This document shows positions 7,074 through 12,520 of a stretch of DNA of 27,520 bases, piece by piece (the first letter of the stretch is position 1; every line of letters begins with the position of its first letter). The notes beneath the pieces were generated by a model, which searched no databases, was not told the DNA's origin, and saw only the letters and a list, made by a program, of their open reading frames with translations. Both the position numbers and the translations under genes were made by a program. This stretch comes from a virus: the IMG/VR virus record IMGVR_UViG_3300017758_000091, positions 1 through 27,520 of that record; one strand, given 5' to 3'.

Positions 7074-8263
7074 TGAGTAAGTGTGGAGCAAATGAAGCTT
7101 TAGGAGCTTTAACTGAAAAAACAAAGGATATGGCAGACACTTTAAAAGATAGTGTTGATTTGGATAAGTTGCAAGAATTTAAAGATAAAGCTGAATCTAT
7201 CAAAGGTGATATTAAAGATAAGTTGGTTTCACAAATACCTAAACCAAAAAATCTACAAGTAGAATTAGAAAAAATAAAAGGTTTAAAAGAAGGATTAGCC
7301 GTAGGTGCTGCAGTACTTGCAATAGAAAAAGATTTTGGTAAAGCTTTAGGTGCAGGTGTTTTAACTGGTGCTCTTAAAAATGTATTAGACCCAGTACTCC
7401 AAGGAGCTGCTGGAATTGCAGCTGGAGCTGAAGATGCTATATCAGATGCTTTGGGTGGTAAGTCGTTTGATATCTGTAAAAATGTACCTAATGTAGAATT
7501 AGATAAAGACGGTGAACCAGTTGAAAAGGCATTGGTAGAAGCTAAACCAAATGAAGCAGCTGAAAAACCCAAAGAAGTAGAAAAGACTGTAGAAGATTCT
7601 TCTACAAAAACTTCACTGGGTGGTGGAAAATATACACAATCTGATTATTATGTTGCAAAAGCAGAAATTAGTTTGGCATATGATAAAGTAGAAAAAGGCG
7701 TAACAAAATTTATAAAGAAAGATAAACTTGGTTTGACTAAAAAAAGTAAAGATGTAAAAAAATATTATAAGAAAGTCAAAAAAAAGTACGCAGCAGCTAA
7801 AGTAATAGCAGAGAAAAGTGGTTATAAAAAATTTTTTAATATGTGGCAAGATGGTCAGTGGCCAGAAGATGTATTTCCATTTGAAGAATATAGAACATAT
7901 CTATCACTTTATCAAGATTATGAATACACCGATACGTTAACATCTGAACTTATTGATGGTTCCTCTGCCATGGAAAAAGGTTTAGCAAGTAAAAATATTT
8001 TTGGTGCACATCCTTTCTTTGATAATCCTGATTGGTATGATAAAACAAAATATCCAGGTTTTTTTGTATACAGATTTTATGATGAATTATATTTACCAAT
8101 AAAAAGAGATAGTAGAGAATATGGTTTATACACAGCAGATAAAGCAATTGGTGATGCTCACGGAAAATTGATGGATGAACTATTGGCTTTTTGGCAAAGA
8201 GAAGATATACAAGAACAGTTAGCCATACTTGCAGACTATGAAACAGCAAATGGTTTAGTTTAA
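7073..8263 (+). CDS. Uncharacterised PAAR-linked protein, probable virion or delivered protein
   Basis: I do not recognise a function for this 396-residue protein. Residues 1-75 are charged and helical. Residues 80-135 are a Gly/Ala-rich, mildly hydrophobic helical stretch, and a CKNVPNVEL segment (about 144-152) follows. An acidic Pro/Glu/Lys linker covers about 160-185. About 200-260 is very basic (many Lys-Lys pairs), and the C-terminal 130 residues are aromatic-rich (WQDGQWPEDVFPFEEY, FGAHPFFDNPDWYDK). It starts in the stop of the PAAR gene. In contractile systems the gene after PAAR often encodes a spike-associated or delivered protein, so a similar role is inferred here. I recall similar CxxxPNVE-type proteins beside spike genes in marine myoviruses but cannot name one. 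It is the last gene of the hub operon. Confidence 0.6.
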   Translation: MSKCGANEALGALTEKTKDMADTLKDSVDLDKLQEFKDKAESIKGDIKDKLVSQIPKPKNLQVELEKIKGLKEGLAVGAAVLAIEKDFGKALGAGVLTGALKNVLDPVLQGAAGIAAGAEDAISDALGGKSFDICKNVPNVELDKDGEPVEKALVEAKPNEAAEKPKEVEKTVEDSSTKTSLGGGKYTQSDYYVAKAEISLAYDKVEKGVTKFIKKDKLGLTKKSKDVKKYYKKVKKKYAAAKVIAEKSGYKKFFNMWQDGQWPEDVFPFEEYRTYLSLYQDYEYTDTLTSELIDGSSAMEKGLASKNIFGAHPFFDNPDWYDKTKYPGFFVYRFYDELYLPIKRDSREYGLYTADKAIGDAHGKLMDELLAFWQREDIQEQLAILADYETANGLV

Positions 8264-8280
8264 TAAATCTGATTTATAGG

Positions 8281-8288
8281 AATAAATA
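8281..8288 (+). promoter_or_regulatory. T4-type late promoter octamer for the lysis cassette
   Basis: AATAAATA lies in the 43-base gap between the hub operon and the lysis genes, 18 bases before the ATG at 8307, with a GAGG ribosome site (8293-8296) close behind. The spacing equals that at 24986 before the DUF4815 gene. This suggests late expression of the lysis genes from their own promoter. Confidence 0.55.
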
Positions 8289-8306
8289 AACTGAGGTTAT
8301 ATTATT

Positions 8307-8483
8307 ATGAATATATTTAAAACAATTTGGAGGATAGTCGTTCCTCCTAAGGTAAAGCAAGTTTCAGAATTAAAAGCAATGACGAAACTTGAGCTTGAAC
8401 AATATGCACGTCAATTTGATTATGAAGTCGACCGAAGACAAACTAAAGACAAAATCATAAAACAAGTTGCGAAGCTTAAATAG
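8307..8483 (+). CDS. Small SAP/HeH-like protein, 58 residues
   Basis: This short reading frame begins ATG AAT ATA and ends TAG at 8481-8483. It encodes MNIFKTIWRIVVPPKVKQ, then a helix-turn-helix-like unit with MTKLELEQYARQFDYEVDRR and KDKIIKQVAKL. The second part has the spacing of small SAP, HeH or Rho-N type units (LxxLxxxARxxxxxxDRRxxKxxIIxxI), which are common as short phage proteins and sometimes bind nucleic acid. The first 12 residues are hydrophobic and could touch a membrane. A GAGG site lies 10 bases before the start, and the next gene begins 11 bases after the stop, so it is part of the lysis transcript. Function is unknown. Confidence 0.7.
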   Translation: MNIFKTIWRIVVPPKVKQVSELKAMTKLELEQYARQFDYEVDRRQTKDKIIKQVAKLK

Positions 8484-8494
8484 GAAGGTAAACT

Positions 8495-8944
8495 ATGTTA
8501 ACATTATTATCAACATTTCTTGGATTTGGTACGTCTTTTGTTCCTAAAATTCTAGACTTTTTCCAAGATAAAAAAGACAAAGCACATGAAATAGAAGTCA
8601 TGGCTATGCAAATGGAGCGTGAAGAAAAACTAGCTACTTATAAAGCTGACGCTATGATGCAAGCTGCTGAAACACAAAGAGATTCTCAACTTTTAGTACA
8701 TGATACTGAAATGGGTAAAGGTGCAGCTCAATGGATTACTAATTTGCGTTCTTCAGTTAGACCAGTTATTACATATTTGTTTTTTGCAATATTCTTCTTT
8801 GTAGAAGGAGTTGCAGCTTATGTAGTACTAACACAAGGTGGAGATATAGAAGCAATTACAAATGCATTATGGTCTGAAGAAACTAGGTCTATATTTGCAG
8901 CAATTGTAGCATTTTGGTTTGGTTCAAGAGCAATTAAAAAATAA
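8495..8944 (+). CDS. Holin, GTA-type three-helix family
   Basis: This 149-residue protein resembles the holin-3TM family described for gene transfer agents and many marine phages. It has an N-terminal hydrophobic segment (about 2-20), a long charged helical region (25-75), then SSVRPVITYLFFAIFFF (about 85-101) as a membrane helix and a last one ending AAIVAFWFGSRAIKK (about 134-149). The R-P-V-x-x-Y-L-F and FWFGSRA signatures are typical. Holins collect in the inner membrane and open it at a set time so that the endolysin reaches the wall. A strong ribosome site (AGGAAGG at 8482-8488, 6 bases from ATG) precedes it, and the lysozyme gene follows two genes later. Confidence 0.82.
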   Translation: MLTLLSTFLGFGTSFVPKILDFFQDKKDKAHEIEVMAMQMEREEKLATYKADAMMQAAETQRDSQLLVHDTEMGKGAAQWITNLRSSVRPVITYLFFAIFFFVEGVAAYVVLTQGGDIEAITNALWSEETRSIFAAIVAFWFGSRAIKK

Positions 8945-8955
8945 AGGAGTAAATT

Positions 8956-9165
8956 ATGAGTGAAGCGAAAAAGCCAGAGGCTGAGCTAAACATCCGTGAC
9001 ATAGCGGATAGTATTAAAATTATAGACGTTTGCGTAAAGCGAGGAGCATTTGATGGCGTGGAAATGGAACCTGTGGGGAAGGTCAGAAACAGACTTGAAG
9101 CCTTCGTCAAAGCCTACACAGAACAAAACAAACCAGATGAGCAATCCAACAAAGACAAGCAATAA
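8956..9165 (+). CDS. Small conserved lysis-cassette protein of unknown function
   Basis: The 69 residues are soluble, with a core NIRDIADSIKIIDVCVKRGAFDGVEM and then a helix VGKVRNRLEAFVKAY. Proteins with a similar xIIDVCxxRGAFxGxExxxVGxxxxRLxxFL pattern are common in marine phages beside lysis or structural genes, but I know of no function. The C-terminus is a charged Gln/Asn/Lys tail. It has an excellent ribosome site (AAGGAG at 8944-8949) that overlaps the stop of the holin gene. The lysozyme start at 9137 lies inside its 3' end. It is not a spanin: there is no lipoprotein signal or membrane helix. Confidence 0.75.
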   Translation: MSEAKKPEAELNIRDIADSIKIIDVCVKRGAFDGVEMEPVGKVRNRLEAFVKAYTEQNKPDEQSNKDKQ

Positions 9166-9619
9166 TTGTATTAAGATGATTAAACACCATGAAGGTGTTA
9201 GATATCAGCCTTATCAAGACCCCATTGGTTTATGGACAGTTGGAGTTGGACATTTAATTGGTAATGGTAAATCTTTACCAAAAGAATGGAATAAGACATT
9301 TACCTCAGAAGAAGTTGATGACATTTTAAAAAAAGACCTTGCAAGGTTTGAAAGTGGTGTCAATACATTAATTCCTATTACAAGACTTACACAAAATCAG
9401 TTTGATGCTTTAGTATCTTTTTCTTTTAATGTTGGCTTAGGTAATCTACAAGCATCCACACTCAGACAAAAATTAAATCGTGGTGATTATGAAGGTGCAG
9501 CAAATGAGTTTCCTAAATGGAGAAAAGCTGGTGGTAAAGTTTTAAATGGACTTGTAAGAAGAAGAGCTGATGAAAAAGCTTTGTTTATGTCTGATGTTAT
9601 TCACGCAATAGGTTATTAA
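9137..9619 (+). CDS. e: T4-type lysozyme / endolysin (GH24)
   Basis: This enzyme cleaves the glycan strands of peptidoglycan during lysis. With the start at 9137 the catalytic triad is E19-x8-D28-x5-T34 (HHEG, YQDPIG, LWTVGVGH), the same spacing as E11, D20 and T26 of T4 lysozyme. The C-terminal lobe has QFDALVSFSFNVGLGNL and GLVRRRADEKALF, as in the family. Its 160 residues are close to T4 (164). The frame is open further upstream to 9050, but that would add residues read out of frame from the previous gene, so 9137 (29-base overlap) is chosen; 9176 is too close to the catalytic Glu. There is no signal peptide, so export depends on the holin. Its stop overlaps that of the convergent Fe-S gene. 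Confidence 0.9.
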   Translation: MSNPTKTSNNCIKMIKHHEGVRYQPYQDPIGLWTVGVGHLIGNGKSLPKEWNKTFTSEEVDDILKKDLARFESGVNTLIPITRLTQNQFDALVSFSFNVGLGNLQASTLRQKLNRGDYEGAANEFPKWRKAGGKVLNGLVRRRADEKALFMSDVIHAIGY

Positions 9620-9921
9620 ACAGAAAAACTTTCACCACATCCACAAGACATAGATGCATTAGGATTTCTAATAACAAGTTGTGAGCCAGAAAATTCTTGC
9701 ACATAATCTACCTCTGAACCTAATATATGTAATTCAGCTATTTTATCAACAACTAATACATCTTCAATTAGTACACCATCATCTTCACTATTAGTAAAAT
9801 CCCAAGTGTATTCAAATCCTGCACATCCTCCACCTTTGATAGAAAGAAATGCATACTTTTTTTCTTGAGTAGCTAATTTTTCTTTAATGTAATGCTTGGC
9901 TGTAGGAGAGATACTAAGCAA
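9616..9921 (-). CDS. A-type iron-sulfur cluster carrier (IscA/ErpA/HesB-like)
   Basis: A-type carriers bind a [2Fe-2S] or [4Fe-4S] cluster and pass it to apoproteins. The family's three cysteines are present: C33 in GGGCAGFEY and C93-G-C95 in SCGCGESF, numbered from the chosen start, with the usual spacing of about 60. The strand LGSEVDYVQEFSGSQLVIRNPNA matches the family's DYxxxLxGxxFxxxNPNA. The chosen start is a TTG at 9921 with AGGAAAG four bases before it; this gives 101 residues, near IscA (107), and begins at the family's usual first strand. A GTG at 9951 would add 10 residues without resemblance and a longer overlap. It overlaps the stop of the tail-fibre gene upstream by 8 bases, so it is expressed with the fibres. 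Phage-borne carriers have been reported in marine viromes. Confidence 0.85.
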   Translation of the reverse strand: MLSISPTAKHYIKEKLATQEKKYAFLSIKGGGCAGFEYTWDFTNSEDDGVLIEDVLVVDKIAELHILGSEVDYVQEFSGSQLVIRNPNASMSCGCGESFSV

Positions 9922-10492
9922 AAGTCTTTCCTGTAAATTGTGCTGTTCCACCGGTATTTTCTATTGTAAATGTATTAAATGAAGATACAGTTGTACCACC
10001 GAGTGTGAAGTTAGCTGTTGTCAAATTTGTAAATGTAGACTTACCTGTAGAAGTAAGTGTAGAACCAGAGTTCATAGTTAAATTAGGTATGGTGACATTT
10101 GAGTTAAATGTAATTGTTCCAGAAGACTTGACATTAAGTGTTCCTTCAACATCTACATTTCCTCTGAGATATGTTTTACCTATTTGATTTGTTGTACCAT
10201 AGTTTGTCCATACATCATCAGAATCAGTACCATAGAATATTGCAGTACCATTAAAACTATCTGAATCAGAACCAAGAAAAATACCACCCTGTTTTATATC
10301 AATAGTAGCACCAGTAAATACTGCATTTCCTACAACACCTATATTACCATTGAATATAGAATTACCTGTGACTTCTAAACCAGGTAATGTGATGCTTTGA
10401 GGATTTTCAAAACCTGTTAAATCACCAGCATCATTAAATGTTAATGAACTGATTATATCTGCGTGTTTTCTTGTTTTACTCTTCTGTGGCAT
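9914..10492 (-). CDS. Tail-fibre-like structural protein, 192 residues
   Basis: The protein begins with MPQKSKTRKHADIIS, a basic tag shared with three other proteins in this block. The rest is low in aromatic residues and made of short beta repeats with Gly-Asn turns (TGNSIFNGNIGVVGNAVFTG, GNVDVEGTLNV, STGKSTFTNL), typical of phage fibre shafts or beta-solenoids. Two Asp-Ser-Asp sites occur (about residues 75 and 89). There is no enzyme motif. It is the last fibre gene of the - strand block, and its end overlaps the Fe-S carrier gene. Before its ATG stands ATTAAATA-GAAT, like the arrangement before the 703-residue protein. Fibre identity is inferred from composition, repeats and neighbours. 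Confidence 0.65.
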   Translation of the reverse strand: MPQKSKTRKHADIISSLTFNDAGDLTGFENPQSITLPGLEVTGNSIFNGNIGVVGNAVFTGATIDIKQGGIFLGSDSDSFNGTAIFYGTDSDDVWTNYGTTNQIGKTYLRGNVDVEGTLNVKSSGTITFNSNVTIPNLTMNSGSTLTSTGKSTFTNLTTANFTLGGTTVSSFNTFTIENTGGTAQFTGKTFA

Positions 10493-10505
10493 ATTCTATT
10501 TAATC

Positions 10506-11645
10506 CTAACTTGGGTCTATAAACTTTATTGTAGCAACTGTTGAACCAGCTGCATTTATTATAGTTAAGTTATACTTACTAGGTATAGAAACGTTTGTGG
10601 AGCCTATAGTGAATCCATCACTATCTACAGTCATTATATTATGACCACTACCAGAATGGTTTGCTGTTAGTGTGCCATCTGAATCTCTAATATCAGATAC
10701 ACTTAATGATGAATTTCTTACTATTGTTCCACTTGAATTATGTATAGGTGCAAACTTAAATGTGCCAGTTCCTGTTAATGTAGCACCTGTCATATTTACA
10801 TATGATTTATGTCCTACTTGTTTTCCTTGTATAAATGAGCTCATTGATTGTTCATTTTGAGCACTCATAGTTTTAGAAGAACCTGTATTTCCTGAACTAT
10901 TATATTCAAATGCAAAACCATTATCTGAATCTGAATCATGTCCTAAAAATCCTAAATTCACATCAGTTGATTTGAATAAAGTTCTACCTTGTAAGTCTAA
11001 AGTACCAAAACTTGTGAATACAGTGTTTTCAGAATCATGTACATTACCAGCAGTTTTAGGATATCCGAATTGCAATGGTGTATTTTCACCTGATACTCTT
11101 GCAATATTCATAGTTTGACCACCATGTTTTCTACCAAACATGATACCACCACGAGTTTTAAACCTACTTATTTTTCTACCTTCAAGATAAGCAATTGCTT
11201 GTGAACCTGTTCCATGTCCAAAAATCATATCAGAATCTAAAGGATATTTTCTATGGCGGTTTGTAAAGTCATCTAACAAATAACCACCTATATCTTCTCC
11301 AAGAAAGAAGTTTCCTTTAAAAGTTGTAAGTGAATTATCTGAGTCACTACCAATGATTGCATCTTGAAATGGTCTAGCAGATGGTAGATTAGTAGATGAA
11401 AATCTGTTAAAGTGGTCTGAATCTGGTCTGTTATTTAGTGGGAATAATAGATTTCTTGATGTTCTTGTAAAATGTGTACGGTCACCATCAGTACCTACAT
11501 TAATTGTACCTAGTTTTAATGATGTATTATTTTTATTACCGAAAAGTATTGCATCAGAGTCAGTTGATAAAAAGAACTTTCCACCAGGACCGTTTGGGTT
11601 TACCGCATTTGCGATTTTTCTAGTTTTTGAAATTTTATCTGACAT
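10506..11645 (-). CDS. Tail-fibre-like structural protein with DSD motifs, 379 residues
   Basis: It starts with MSDKISKTRKIANAV, the same KTR tag as its neighbours. The body is Gly, Ser, Thr and Asn-rich and predicted to be beta. Eight Asp-Ser-Asp/Glu sites are spread along it, for example STDSDAI (27-33), RPDSDHF, GSDSDNS, PLDSDM, GHDSDSDNG and TVDSDGF. The C-terminus (NLTIINAAGSTVATIKF) has alternating hydrophobic residues like a fibre tip strand. No known receptor-binding or hydrolase domain is visible. It lies 6 bases after the end of the 134-residue gene upstream, with AGGAT before its start, and 13 bases before the 192-residue gene, so the three form one unit. Function as a fibre or fibre-associated protein is inferred. 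Confidence 0.62.
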   Translation of the reverse strand: MSDKISKTRKIANAVNPNGPGGKFFLSTDSDAILFGNKNNTSLKLGTINVGTDGDRTHFTRTSRNLLFPLNNRPDSDHFNRFSSTNLPSARPFQDAIIGSDSDNSLTTFKGNFFLGEDIGGYLLDDFTNRHRKYPLDSDMIFGHGTGSQAIAYLEGRKISRFKTRGGIMFGRKHGGQTMNIARVSGENTPLQFGYPKTAGNVHDSENTVFTSFGTLDLQGRTLFKSTDVNLGFLGHDSDSDNGFAFEYNSSGNTGSSKTMSAQNEQSMSSFIQGKQVGHKSYVNMTGATLTGTGTFKFAPIHNSSGTIVRNSSLSVSDIRDSDGTLTANHSGSGHNIMTVDSDGFTIGSTNVSIPSKYNLTIINAAGSTVATIKFIDPS

Positions 11646-11651
11646 ATCATC

Positions 11652-12056
11652 CTAAAAATTAAAGATTCTTGGCAAGTCACTCTTATTACCATTTACTAAA
11701 TCTACAGGTCCATTAAAGGCATCTCTTACAGCACCTGTTGAAGCACCACCGCCTCTTACAAGACCACTTCCCCACGGTCTAATTTGTGTATTTCTTGTAT
11801 TGTTTTCTATTCCACCACCAGAACCAAATCCTCCAGCACCTAATATATTTCCGTTAACTACTACTTTAATATAGTTAGCATTTGGAAATTCAGGAATTGT
11901 GAGAGCTGCTACACCAGGTAATGATGTAATATTGATACCTTCAGGCACTTCAATTACTACGGATGTAGCATTGTTTCTTTCTTGTTCTGAGGGTTCAAGC
12001 AGAAAACCTACTTGGTCTGAAGTTATTTTTTTATAGTATTGAGTAAGTACATGCAT
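11652..12056 (-). CDS. Glycine-rich small protein in the fibre block (possible adhesin)
   Basis: The chosen start (ATG at 12054-12056) follows the stop of the previous gene by one base and gives 134 residues. A longer frame reaches 12128 but lies inside the upstream gene and looks like read-through of it. Residues 1-70 form a beta domain (VVIEVPEGINI, LPGVAALTIPEF, YIKVVVNG). Residues 75-85 are GAGGFGSGGG and about 100-110 WGSGLVRGGG, so there are two polyglycine loops. Glycine-rich loops framing variable segments occur in receptor-binding adhesins such as gp38 of T4-like phages, but there is no further similarity I can point to. It lacks both the KTR tag and Asp-Ser-Asp motifs found in most of its neighbours. 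Confidence 0.6.
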   Translation of the reverse strand: MHVLTQYYKKITSDQVGFLLEPSEQERNNATSVVIEVPEGINITSLPGVAALTIPEFPNANYIKVVVNGNILGAGGFGSGGGIENNTRNTQIRPWGSGLVRGGGASTGAVRDAFNGPVDLVNGNKSDLPRIFNF

Positions 12057-12057
12057 T

Positions 12058-12498
12058 TTACCCTGCCGATGCTTCAGAGAAGAACCATTTACTTCCGTCA
12101 AAAGTTCCTGAAGCCATCTTTGCAGCATTGCCTAATGATGTTCCTTTAGCACTGGTTCCCCAATCTATTGTTAGTGTACCGTTAGAGACTATGGATAATT
12201 GTGAACCAGCTATCCAACCTGCAGTAGGTACTGTGACAGTGCCCACGCCTGTATGAATTACTGTTGTGACAAAACTTCCAGCAGTGACACTATCATTTGA
12301 TGTTAAACTTTGTACACTTCCTAGAGAGCCAGTCATAGATAAACTATTAAACGCTCCATCACCAGCACTTACATTTCCACTTACTGTCAAAGTGTTTGAT
12401 GTAATACCTTGTGTAATGATATTCGTTATATTAGCATTCGCATCTTGTTGTACTAAATTTGGTAATTCTGCGAATCTTCTAGTTTTTGACTTTGCCAT
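12058..12498 (-). CDS. Short tail-fibre-like protein, 146 residues
   Basis: The protein begins MAKSKTRRFAELPNLV, another copy of the KTR tag, followed by QDANANITNIITQGITSNTLTVSGNVSAG, a repeat-like beta stretch of the kind found in marine phage fibres. The last 60 residues form a compact Gly/Trp-containing domain (AGWIAGSQLSIVSNGTLTI, IDWGTSAKGTS, GTFDGSKWFFSEA), which resembles the small C-terminal tip domains of phage fibres. It contains no Asp-Ser-Asp. The ribosome site is strong (AGGAG, five bases before ATG), and a late-promoter octamer stands upstream. It probably builds a short fibre or decorates the baseplate; receptor binding is an inference. Confidence 0.65.
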   Translation of the reverse strand: MAKSKTRRFAELPNLVQQDANANITNIITQGITSNTLTVSGNVSAGDGAFNSLSMTGSLGSVQSLTSNDSVTAGSFVTTVIHTGVGTVTVPTAGWIAGSQLSIVSNGTLTIDWGTSAKGTSLGNAAKMASGTFDGSKWFFSEASAG

Positions 12499-12512
12499 AT
12501 TTTCTCCTACTA

Positions 12513-12520
12513 TATTTATT
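12513..12520 (-). promoter_or_regulatory. T4-type late promoter octamer before a short fibre gene
   Basis: On the - strand this reads AATAAATA, 14 bases before the ATG at 12498, followed by an AGGAG ribosome site. It overlaps the last codons of the 703-residue gene upstream. The spacing would give a leader of about nine bases. Confidence 0.5.

Noticed and set aside
7036-8249. Minus-strand open frames opposite the PAAR-linked protein
   Set aside because: No ribosome site or protein family, and composition mirrors the + strand gene, which fits the coupled operon.
8264-8306. tRNA genes or intrinsic terminators in the gaps
   Set aside because: The largest gaps are 43 and 57 bases, too short for a tRNA, and no GC-rich stem followed by a T run was found in any gap.
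12057-12128. Longer N-terminus for the glycine-rich protein
   Set aside because: The extra 24 residues come from inside the upstream gene; an ATG placed just after that gene's stop is the better start.
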